Positions 55,161 to 64,000 of a stretch of DNA of 64,000 nucleotides are shown in pieces. The DNA is from Sorex araneus (lineage: Eukaryota; Chordata; Mammalia; Eulipotyphla; Soricidae). Position 1 is the first letter of the stretch, and every line of letters begins with the position of its first letter. The position numbers and the translations under genes are program-made. Below the pieces are notes generated by a model. That model searched no databases. It worked only from the letters and a program-made list of their open reading frames with translations, and was not told where the DNA came from. The stretch lies in assembly GCF_027595985.1 (NCBI RefSeq), contig NC_073307.1, positions 12,220,432-12,284,431 of the forward strand. Direction: 5' to 3'.

Positions 55161-57001
55161 GAGTCGACCGCCTCCTCAAATGTTTTATTAGTCAGTTGTC
55201 CAAGGCAGTTCAGAGCTGTGACTCATTCATGGGCATTCTTTGCTTTAACAGACAGCTGTTGATGCCAGTAGTAAAATGTCATCACCTAAGAGTTCTGGTT
55301 GAATCTGGGGTTCTTTCCTCATTCTTACAGTGTGCTGGAATCGGGGTCTGGAGAGGTTGGTGTCCAGGAAGGCCAGTGAGGAAACAGAACAGAGTGAAGT
55401 AAGCTGTGAGAAAGAGCGAGGGAGGGGAGAGCAGCCAGCTCTGTCATTCTTTCTCACTGCTTGATGATCGTGGTACCAGGGCGTTAGATAAGACGGGGTC
55501 TGGCACAGTGGGTATCAGCCTCTGCTCACTCGGACATTGCCCGTCCCTGAATGCCAGGCTCTCTCCCCAGATAGGGAATGCCAGTGAGAGTGTCTCAGTC
55601 CCAAGCAACAATGACATCTTAAAGAACAAATATGCCTTCTTTCAATAAGGAGAGCCATTAAACACTCCAAATGAGCTCTTCATTTTGCCTCAATAACGTT
55701 CCTTTGTTTTGAACAGGGCACGAAGAGTCATGCTCTCACATCATAGCATGGTGAAGCAGAGAAAGCAGCAAGCATCAGCGATCATGAGGGAGATCCATGG
55801 AAATGGTACCAAGAAAATACCCTGCATGGCATGAACGTAGCTTAGGACTAACAGAGACCCTGCCCGCTGTTTCAGATTCTAGAATTTGCCTTACGTTCTT
55901 GCTGTTCTGTCCTAACAGCCCTGGAGCCCTGGGAGGCGTAGAAAGAAGCGCCTATGGTAACTAATCTTTTTTAGTCATCCTTTCTCATTTGGAAGCTATT
56001 TTCAGAGGAACAACTGCTCTAAAGGAATGAAGCAATCTGACAGCTGATGTACATTCTGCCTGGCTTGCCTTTCACGTTTCATGTTATAAGTTAATCGTCA
56101 CTCTTCATTATTTTTTTCAACCAGATTTCATATCATCTTGTCTCCATTGTCCATCCCATGTGTTCTATATTGATTTTCTTTTAAGCTTTTATCACCATAG
56201 AGCATTCAAATTAGGCTGTGTTACCCCTTTTTTCTCTGAAGGAAACTATTACTTAATTGGAATTCATATTTGTGCCAAGTACCTTTAACTCTAAAATTAG
56301 TGTCTTATTTACTATTTGACTTTCCAAGATATTTTGGGTGGAAATATGCTTTCATTTATACTTTCTAGGGAGAGAGGGTGATAGAACATTCTTGCAGTCT
56401 CAAGGTAGATGTCCTGTATTTTTTTATGTAAATGAGATGCAAGATATGGCATTCTCTCCTTGTCTTAAATTCTCACAAATACCTCTAGAAAGCAATGCTT
56501 TCAACATTGCTTTGTTATTTGACATTGCTCAGGAGTAAACTGCACCAATCTTGAGAGGAAATAAGTTGAATCTCCCAGACCCTTTTAAGTGTTGCCAAGC
56601 CATTCCATATGTTCATGGACTTTTCAGGATGTCTCCTTAGTTCTTCATTAACAAGGAATGTAACCTTTCACCTGGACAATATTGAGCTGAAGAGGTCTGA
56701 TGCCTGGTGCAGGCAGCTAGGGATAGCAGTTAAACACATTTTCAAATTTCACCTTTCTTAAAGCCAGTTGAACAGGAACCAGAGCTTGCTTTTGATGGTC
56801 CCCCCGCAGGCAAAGCCATCATATCCAAAGATCTTGTTGTCAAGTGTTTATTTTTCATTTTCTGTCATCCAAAGTTCCCATACAGGAACCAACAGAGGGC
56901 CCGATGTTTTACTCCAATGTCGCACTAGCTTGGGATCACGTGTCAATAAGCCTACATCATCAGAACTGAATTGATACCTAACCAAAGTTTGAAAATTCAT
57001 G
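55161..57001. other. Anonymous DNA, possible intron
   Basis: Contains the candidate acceptor at 55715-55716 followed by a 28-codon frame starting at the ATG at 55748. No recognisable protein and no SINE in 1.8 kb. Confidence 0.35.
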
Positions 57002-57016
57002 CTTCTCAGACTTTTT

Positions 57017-57191
57017 TGGTTTTTTTGCTTTTTGGGTCACACCCGGCGATGCACAGGGGTCACTCCTGGCTCTGCACTCAGGAATCACCCCTGGCTGTGC
57101 TCAGGAGACCATATGGGATGCTGGGATTCAAACCCGTGTCGGCCGCGTGCAAGGCAAACGCCCTATCCGCTGTGCTATCACTCCAGCCCCA
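57017..57191 (-). mobile_element. A-tailed SINE with near-perfect TSD
   Basis: ttgctttttgggtcacaccc, cggcgatgcacaggggtcac, B-box complement ggattcaaacccgtgtcg, head ctatcactccagcccc. TSD cttctcagacttttt (57002-57016) and cttctcatacttttt (57192-57206), 14 of 15 identical. Confidence 0.95.
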
Positions 57192-57206
57192 CTTCTCATA
57201 CTTTTT

Positions 57207-57932
57207 ATGTGTCTTGCTTTCCTGCATTGGGTAGCTTGCTTGAAACTGTCCTATTCAGTCAGACCAATAAGCTTAGTTTAGTTTGAAACTCTGATCTTCA
57301 AGTTCTACCTGGGATAAGTTTACCATTTTTCTCAGTAGATGACAATCACAAATCAGTGTTCTGCTTAATATGTTCCCGTGTCAATTGTGTGTTGGATTCT
57401 GTCGTGTCAGACCTGGGTAGACTTTCAAGGGTGAAACTTTTTTCTTGTTTCTACTTCTTGGATGCCTATAAATAGTTTTAAATGAGTTGGAATGAAGCAG
57501 AATCAAAAGAAATTCTATTGCAAGAAGGAGAGGGAATCTCTCACAACCTCTCTCATCTCTGGTAGTTCCGGACCCTTCAGACCCACTAGAGTCCTGCCTC
57601 TCAGGTCACGGGGAGGTTTCCAGCCCCCCTCAGTGGAGTCACATGCCTTGTCCTTGTTCGGAGGTCGAGTATTTCAGATAGCGTAGGGACAATCACGGAG
57701 TCTTTCTTAACTCATCCCAGATAAAATAGCCCTGGTACTTTATGAAATTGCCTCGGTACTTTCCTGTTCTTATTTCCTCAGACATCTCATAGAGAACTTT
57801 ATTATTTGGAAATGGAGCTAGAGAAGAATCTGTTTCTTTCCCCTAGGCCTGCAGATATAATGCATAGAGCACAGAGAAACTTCTGTGGCAGAATAATCCT
57901 ACAGACATTTAAAAACCTAGGTAATTTGACAT
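57207..57932. other. Anonymous DNA
   Basis: No feature recognised. Confidence 0.4.
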
Positions 57933-57965
57933 AGATTGTGTCATTGAGCTGACACAATCTCAATG
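57933..57965. repeat. Perfect 11-bp inverted repeat with overlapping second pairing
   Basis: agattgtgtca (57933-57943) and tgacacaatct (57950-57960) with a 6-nt loop. A competing pair cattgag (57942-57948) and ctcaatg (57959-57965) overlaps both arms. Confidence 0.85.
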
Positions 57966-58489
57966 GTAAGCAAATAAGTGACATTCGGATTAAATTGTCC
58001 TTTAGAAAAATGGAAAAGAAAAAAAGCAATTTCAAAGTCCTTCTTCTACCTCCCTCCCTTTGTGAATCAGGATTTTTAATTTTATTAGAATTCCCTTTTT
58101 CTATCACTTTTAGAAGCATTGAGCCTGGGGGAGTAGGCGATAGGATCGGTGGCTGACTGAACTGGTATCTTAGTCCACTTCTTGCTTGAGGGAAATTCGG
58201 GGGAGTGGGGGAAGGGACTCCAGCTGGCGAGTCTTTGAGATGACTCAGTAGGAAAATATAATAATCAAAAGGGCAGATTTTTACCTCAGAAAACTTATTT
58301 TATCTGAAGGGTCAATGACCTGGAATTACTAAGAAATTCTACCCATACAGACTAAAATACATAGCACTGGATGAAGCGAATAAATATCTAGGTGAAGCAA
58401 GATATTGAGCCTCCACTGACTATCCCCCAAGTTATTCTTCATTATAGCTTCACTGTGATTTTGTATTCCATTAGGTGCCAGGAGCAAAT

Positions 58490-58675
58490 ATGCTACACTT
58501 CCAAGAAATCATCAATAAAAGGTATCATTTTGTTCAGTGTTACCTGAATAAAAGGTATGCCTATGTTCATTGCTACTTTCCAATTGATGATCTTCATCTA
58601 TCATCAACATCAGAAATGATTGCACTCTTGGTATTAGCAGTCTTGTGTATTATTGTGACCACCTCTGTGTATTAG
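58490..58675 (+). other. Unassigned 61-codon ORF with C-terminal hydrophobic segment
   Basis: ATG at 58490 (the frame is open upstream to a tag at 58472-58474, which also could be a splice acceptor: tgtattccattag). The translation has an 11-residue duplication, NKRYHFVQCYL then NKRYAYVHCYF, and ends in a likely membrane helix, MIALLVLAVLCIIVTTSVY-stop. The duplication comes from a 33-bp direct repeat at 58514-58579. I do not recognise the protein. It could be a terminal exon, a relic or a chance frame. Confidence 0.25.
58514..58579. repeat. 33-bp tandem duplication
   Basis: Unit 1 at 58514-58546, unit 2 at 58547-58579. Both start aataaaaggtat and share gttca and ttg.tac words. The unit length is a multiple of three, so the reading frame is kept. 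Confidence 0.8.
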
Positions 58676-58679
58676 AACC

Positions 58680-59674
58680 TTTGCACTACCTTCTAACAAT
58701 GGTTATCCTAAATCCAGACACCCCCAACAGATGTATTTTGGCATTATCTGTCCATGAATTAGGTGTGCGGGCAAAGACATAATGACTTGCAGTAACTCCA
58801 ATGCTCTCCCCACACAGTGTTGGTTACCGCTGTCTCCACATTCTCTACTAGTAATCATGTTCCTTTCTCACTCGGGAACTCAGTTGAGATTAGAATATTG
58901 AAGATGGTGGGGGAAAGGAGTCTGATGAGGAGAGGAAAAAGCTTTTGATAAAGAGCCACTGAGGTGGAGATTATAAGGAAAGAACAAGGAAGAGCAGGCT
59001 AAAGCAACTGGATTCCACCCAGAAATGATGGGGAAAGCAATTGGGATGAAAATTCCATTAAACAAACAGGCAGACCGGAAGTCTGATGGTCTGGCCTTGA
59101 GTAACTGCAGGTACTGAACCGGTTCAGAGAAAGAGCTCCATAACTAGGGGGGCAGGGAGTCCTTGGGCTCTCGGGTCCGGGAAGGTCTCACCTGGACTCT
59201 GCTTGGGCTTTGTTCTGTGTATGTGTGTGCTTGTTTATCCTTTCCCCCCTCATGTAAACAGATCTGCCCAGAACACCAAAGAGGATTGGACAGAAAGTGT
59301 CTGGGAGTTTAGCTTTGAGTTCTTGCAAAGAGGAAGCCCAGGCCCTGGAAATGCTATCGCAGTTAGTGTACCAGTGAGGTGGGTGCATTTGCTGATATTC
59401 CGGAATCTAAAATGCCATGCCTCTGATTCAGAGCTATAGGCACCACGTGTCAAACTGCAGTGTATTTGAGTTTCTCCACCCCTAACAAAGGCTATGGTAA
59501 TATTGACATAAATTAAGGGGGTACTCGAAAAAGTAGAGTGGGGAATATCTCACTTCAGATGGAAAGTTATGTGAAGGCCTTTGACTTTTCCTTAGAGGCC
59601 TATCTTATGTTGCAATTAATTGTGCCATTAAAATCAAAATTAGGACACCAGGAATTAAATGCCATAGATCCAGG
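58680..59674. other. Anonymous DNA
   Basis: No feature recognised. Confidence 0.4.
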
Positions 59675-59845
59675 ACCCTGAGCCAGAGTTCAATGGGCTG
59701 AGTTCATGCTCTGCATGCAGGAGGCCCTGGCTCAATTACTAGTGCTGCGTGATACCCCAAGCACAGCCAGGAGAGATCACTAGGCACAGAGCCAGGAGTA
59801 GTCCAAAGCACCACCAGGTATAGCCCAAAGATAACTAAGTAAATA
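59675..59845 (+). mobile_element. Old SINE
   Basis: atgctctgcatgcaggaggc, B-box-like ggctcaattactagtgc, body gagatcactaggcacagagc, ccaccaggtatagcccaaag, A-rich end. Confidence 0.75.
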
Positions 59846-59897
59846 CCATTGATCAAATGTAAAACATGAGGAAACAAAAAAAATTATTCTGATGTAG

Positions 59898-60149
59898 TCT
59901 AAGTGATAGCACAGCGGGTAGGGTGTTTGCCTTGCACATGGCCAACCCGGGTTTGATTCCTCCATCCATCTCAGAGAGCCCAACGAGCTACGGAGAGTAT
60001 CCTGCCCACATGGCAGAGCCTGACAAGCTCCTCTTGGCGTATTCGATATGCCAAAAACAGTAGCAAATCTCACAATGGAGACATTACTGGTACCTACTCA
60101 AGCAAATTGATGAACAACAGGACGACAGTGCTACAGTGCAGTGCTACAT
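59898..60149 (+). mobile_element. RTE-tailed SINE
   Basis: gtctaagtgatagcacagcg, B box gggtttgattcc, middle gagagtatcctgcccacatg, tail actcaagcaaattgatgaac, end acagtgctacagtgcagtgct. Confidence 0.9.
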
Positions 60150-60237
60150 TCTAATGCTTTAAAGTACATATTTATTTATTTTCACATTAGCCTTCTCAAG
60201 AAGCCCAAGATAAAGCAAACTGTTTTTAAAAATTAGT

Positions 60238-60425
60238 TTATGGGCTACAGCTATAGTACAGTGGGTAAGGTACTTGCCTAGCATGTAGCTGGCTCAGATT
60301 CAGTCCTTGGCACTCAAAGTGGTTCCCTGAGCCCACCAGGAGTGATCCCTGAGTGTAGAGCTAGGAATAAGTCCTGAACACCACCAGGTTCGACCCAATA
60401 CCCCCTTCACCAATACAAAATGTTA
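60238..60425 (+). mobile_element. Old SINE
   Basis: ttatgggctacagctatagt, gtacttgcctagcatgtagc, decayed B box, body gagtgatccctgagtgtaga, caccaccaggttcgaccca. Confidence 0.8.
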
Positions 60426-60429
60426 GTGT

Positions 60430-60505
60430 ATATGACCCAGGACTCAGTGATAGAATTTATCTTAGATATGTGAGATCCTGGATTTGATTCCCAGCATATG
60501 TCAAA
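60430..60505 (+). mobile_element. Short SINE head
   Basis: gacccaggactcagtgatag, B box ggatttgattcccagcat, then an A/T-rich end. A head-only monomer. Confidence 0.5.
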
Positions 60506-60582
60506 ATATATTTTTGGTGTATAATAATATCTTGTGAATTCATACATTTTCTGAGCATTCACAGAGTTTTGAGTTTTTCTTT

Positions 60583-60615
60583 TCATTTATTTATTTATTT
60601 AGTTAGTTAGTTTTT
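60583..60615. repeat. (ATTT/AGTT)n tract
   Basis: tttatttatttatttagtta repeat that forms the T-rich tail side of the next SINE. Confidence 0.85.
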
Positions 60616-60750
60616 GGAGTTGGGGGGTCATGCTCAAAGGTTCTCAGGCCTTACTCTTGGCTCTGTGCTTAGGGACCACATTGGCAAGAATCCGGTCAGC
60701 TGTGTGCGAGGCAAGCACCTTACCCAGTGTCCTATCTCTTTGGCCCCAAC
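60612..60750 (-). mobile_element. Old SINE, minus strand
   Basis: gggggtcatgctcaaaggtt, tggctctgtgcttagggacc, ggtcagctgtgtgcgaggca, cctatctctttggcccc. Confidence 0.8.
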
Positions 60751-61514
60751 ATGCACAGATTTGAAACTTCAGATAAGGCTCAGGAAGAGAGATGAGGCTA
60801 AACTCCAGCTTAGATCCAAGTTTAAGACTTCCGTGTTCAATTCTGATTGTACCGGTCCATCATGATACTTTCCTCTGTTGCATTCATTTTTACACTCGTG
60901 TGTGCCTAGACATACATCATGTACTAGATGATTTTGCATTTGTGTGTTTCTCTTTATTCCATTTAATGTATTGATGTACTCTCATTCCTTAACTTCTTAT
61001 AGAGTCAGACAACTATGAAATGACAATATTTTAATTAGGAGAACATTTTTGGAAAACCTCACAAAATAATCCTACAACACAAGTCAAGGCAAAGAGATGT
61101 GAAATAGGAAAATGTTCCCAGTGGGGGTTTCAAAATTAACTTTTAAACCTAGAGGACAGTATTAATAAACTTTGTATCAGTTGTAAGTATTTTGGGGGAA
61201 GTAGTGTGTGGACTGTGATTTTTCACCTACTGTGTACATGTGCATGGTGCATTCTTTAGTCATACATGTTTTAAGACCTATTATTCAATCTGACTGGGCC
61301 AATTCTCTAAATACAATGGAGAATCCAGTGCAAGGGTAGGGGAAAAAAATCTCTTTGCCTCAACCAGGCTTGTGAGTGTCCAGGGTAGACTGCTCTAAGG
61401 AAAATCAGCCTCACCCTGCTCACTGCTCACTTCCGGACTTATGCCTATTTTACCAGAATTAGATTTACCTGGGAACCATAAAGCAACAGCTTGTTTGGGG
61501 GAAGGCAAAGATGA
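60751..61514. other. Anonymous DNA
   Basis: No feature recognised. Confidence 0.4.
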
Positions 61515-61642
61515 GGGGGTTCAGGCCACACCCAGTGCTCCGGGGTCACTCCTGGTCATGTTCAGGGGATCATATGCAATGCAGGGATGCAACAGGTGTG
61601 CAAAGCAAACATCTTCACTCTTGTGCTATCTCTGCATCCCCC
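61515..61642 (-). mobile_element. Old SINE, minus strand
   Basis: ggccacacccagtgctccgg, ggtcactcctggtcatgttc, gggatcatatgcaatgcag, gtgctatctctgcatccccc. Confidence 0.8.
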
Positions 61643-61899
61643 AGGGCAACTGTTTTACAAGTTCTTTTGTCTTGCTATGATTATGTGCAAGTGAGTAACT
61701 ATAAAAATGATGAAAATTCAGTGATTTCACTAAATATGCACCAAATGACCTATGCATGCATAAATCTTTGTTGACTAAGTTTCAGGATATTCATTTTTTG
61801 AAATAAGTGGATGGGGAGTGGAGGTGAGGTTTTCTTTTGAAGGACGTTAAGTTCAGTGTCTGCTCAAACATATTTGCACTGAAATGAGGATTGACAACG

Positions 61900-62160
61900 G
61901 AACTGGGGGTGGGAGAATCACTCAAAAATTGGTTGAGTTTGTATCTGGCATGTGCGAAGCCCCAAGTTTTATCCCTGGTATTTAATCACTAAGCACTGCT
62001 AAGTTGGGGCCCAAATGCCCAAAAATCAACCTAGCAAAATAGGTTACTCTTTACAAATTCTTTTGAGTAAATGGAAACGAATCACTATTAATGACATCAG
62101 GTGGAAAGTGTGCCTAGAAATATGACTTGTGCATTCTCTAATGTGCTGGTATGCCTGACA
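61900..62160 (+). repeat. Direct duplication, copy 1 (includes an old SINE)
   Basis: Contains an old plus-strand SINE (about 61900-62040). It then continues with ttactctttacaaattcttt, aaacgaatcactattaatga and ctagaaatatga, which reappear in the same order at 62834-62993. Confidence 0.85.
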
Positions 62161-62514
62161 CCCTTCAGCCCAGCACTCCTGGATGTGGCCCAGTTACCAC
62201 TGGATCTGAGTTGCAAGTAACTCCTATTAAATACATGAAAAAATTACAAAAATGGGATGAATCACATTTTCAAAGGTTACTGATTTTCCTCCTGAGGAAA
62301 TGTGAGTTCACACTTGGTTTCTAAGAATCACAGTCATTTGTCTCCATAAAGGAAAGCCTACTCAAACATCAAAATATTTAAACTTTAGAATGTAAAATGT
62401 TAAATCTTAATTTTACTCTGCAATATTTGCAGCCAAACTGGGGAAGAATACTGGTAGCAGCTGTTTCATATTTCTGCCAGGTTGTGGATTCTTTCGGTGA
62501 AAAATTTTTTGTTT

Positions 62515-62666
62515 GCTCATCTGTTTTGTTTTGTGATCACCCCTAGTGGTATTCATCCATCATTCCTGATGGTTTTGGGGGATACCAGATATAGGGATGA
62601 ATATCAAACTGGCATCAGCGCAGTGCAAGGCAATCACCTTACTCCTATATACTATCTTCCCAGCCC
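62515..62666 (-). mobile_element. Old SINE, minus strand
   Basis: tttgtgatcacccctagtgg, gatagggatgaata-type promoter half, gtgcaaggcaatcaccttac, actatcttcccagccc. It lies between the two duplicate copies. Confidence 0.7.
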
Positions 62667-62754
62667 TTTTGGTAGACATATTGATTTGACATTGGACAGA
62701 AAATTTTAAATTTACATCTCTTTTTAGTTATTATGGATTAATAAAAAAATAACT

Positions 62755-62993
62755 ATTGGAACCAGAGCAATGACTCAAGTACCTGAATATGTTCTTAGCA
62801 TGCAGGAGGTCTGGGGTCAGTTCATTCCAAGCCACACTGCTAAGTGTGGTCCCAAATGCCCAGAAATCTACCTATCAAAGTAGATTACTCTTTACAAATT
62901 CTTTTGAGTTTAAACGAATCACTATTAATGACATCAGTTGGAAGTGTGTCTAGAAATATGATTTGCACATTTTTTAATATGCTGATATGCTGA
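62755..62993 (+). repeat. Direct duplication, copy 2 (includes an old SINE)
   Basis: Old SINE at about 62755-62850 (ggaaccagagcaatgactca, tagcatgcaggaggtctggg) followed by the same flank as copy 1, about 840 bp downstream of it. Confidence 0.85.
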
Positions 62994-63059
62994 AAAGGCA
63001 GTAATACCAGTGTGAGACAACAATGCAGTGAAATATGATCTGCTTCTCACTCCCTTTTA

Positions 63060-63210
63060 TTTTGTTTTTTCATCCACACCCATAGGTGGTCAGGGTTAAC
63101 TCCCAGCATGGCGTTTGAGGGTCACTTCTAGGGAGGTTCAGAACACCATTTGCTGCCAGGGCCCAAGCCTGAGCCTCTCACATGCAAAGTATTCAGACTA
63201 GCCCCTTACT
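63060..63210 (-). mobile_element. Old SINE, minus strand
   Basis: catccacacccataggtggt, gagggtcacttctagggagg, agggcccaagcctgagcctc, gactagccccttactg. Confidence 0.65.
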
Positions 63211-64000
63211 GTGCATACCCGAGGCACACCATGTTCCATATTTCAGCTTTCTTCTCTCTCCTCTTCTTTTTCCTCTTCTGGGCTTCGAGGCTAGAGTTCC
63301 ATGTTCTTCCTTACGGTACGAATTTTAATAATAAGCTTTTGAGGCTTGCATCCATGAGACAAAGATCTGAAAAAAATAACTCACCACACTTTTCATCGAA
63401 AACAGGAAGACAGCAATCAACTAGCCTAAGCAATAAGAGAACTTAGAGGCTGATACAACCAAAAAGTTCAGAGGGGGACTGACTGGTTTGGCTTCATCAG
63501 CTCAAATATACAGCAAGGGCACATGTCTGCCTGCCTCTGTCCCTGCTCTCATTCCCCAGAGGTCTGGACCATCTCTCTGGCTTTCTGCCTACCACTTGAC
63601 TACAATTTCTTGGGCAATATACTTCCATGTATATCTATCACAGGAGAAAAAAAAGCATCATCCACGCAACATTTGCAAAGCCCTGACAGTCTCTTTGGTT
63701 GGCCTAAGTCGGGTCACATACCTGTTCTTGAATCAATCACAGAGGTGAGTAATTCCCGTCAAACACACCCCAGAAGGCCATTGTGAACCTTAGGGGTCAG
63801 AGGAGAGGAATTCACTTAAGTCACATCCTTCTTGGAGGGAAATTGCTGGTGCTAGCTTAAGTTGGGGCCCATTCGCAAGGAAAATGAGATAGGAATGTTT
63901 GCTCCAATTCTTGTTTTGATGCCCAACAACTAAATTTATGATATAGCTTGAAATTTAGGGATTATGGAAATTGACATAATAACATGCTACTTCTTTTCCT
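63211..64000. other. Anonymous DNA to the window end
   Basis: No feature recognised. Two overlapping plus-strand frames (63488-63786) are not known proteins. Confidence 0.4.

Noticed and set aside
55717..55834. Second exon starting after the acceptor ttttgaacag, with a 28-codon frame at 55748
   Set aside because: The acceptor is plausible but the frame is short and unlike known proteins, so it is mentioned only as context for the candidate first exon.

Overview
The window is non-coding mammalian DNA, almost certainly from a shrew of the genus Sorex. The case rests on its repeats. Dozens of copies of a tRNA-derived SINE are present whose head carries a clear Pol III B box (ggttcgattcc). I recall this SINE as the shrew 'Sor' family. 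There is a decayed RTE-type LINE of the nematode-like kind reported from the common shrew, plus L1 fragments of placental type. I found no protein-coding gene, rRNA, genuine tRNA gene or CRISPR array. The many short reading frames are accidental or lie inside repeats.

Three retrotransposition systems shape the region. (1) L1: several 3' ends on the minus strand, one 2.6-kb copy broken by a 5' inversion (44821-47387), a small copy of the same kind (15452-15870), and a family of short L1-tailed elements without ORFs (12213-13149, 14688-15330, 16411-17059). (2) RTE: a 0.9-kb frameshifted 3' fragment at 41500-42392. (3) The SINE, in three forms. The A-tailed form (about 170 bp, nine younger copies) has an A-rich tail and perfect target-site duplications, as expected for L1 mobilisation. 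The RTE-tailed form (about 245 bp, nine copies) shares the tRNA-like head but ends in about 60 bp matching the 3' end of the RTE element, followed by short acagtg/agtgac repeats. The third group is many older, diverged copies.

Layout. 1-12 kb: anonymous AT-rich DNA with scattered SINEs. 12.1-17.1 kb: a dense cluster of nested L1-type insertions. 17-21 kb: GC-richer DNA with SINEs, including a tandem RTE-tailed dimer. 22-30 kb: mostly unique AT-rich DNA, an old L1, and a hAT-like miniature DNA transposon at 28954-29148. 30-36 kb: RTE-tailed SINEs, one with an extended RTE tail. 36-44 kb: unique DNA, microsatellites, the RTE copy. 44.8-49.4 kb: inverted L1, a perfect TG/CA palindrome and a 120-bp inverted repeat. 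49-54 kb: mostly old SINEs. 54.9-58.7 kb: the only place with gene-like signals, namely a TATA box, a candidate non-coding first exon with a consensus splice donor, and an unassigned 61-codon ORF. 59-64 kb: SINEs and a local direct duplication.

No expressed gene network can be described. The notable biology is interplay between retroelements: one SINE head joined to the 3' ends of two different LINE types, an RTE lineage with a probable cross-phylum history, and short L1 parasites with a repeated 5' module.
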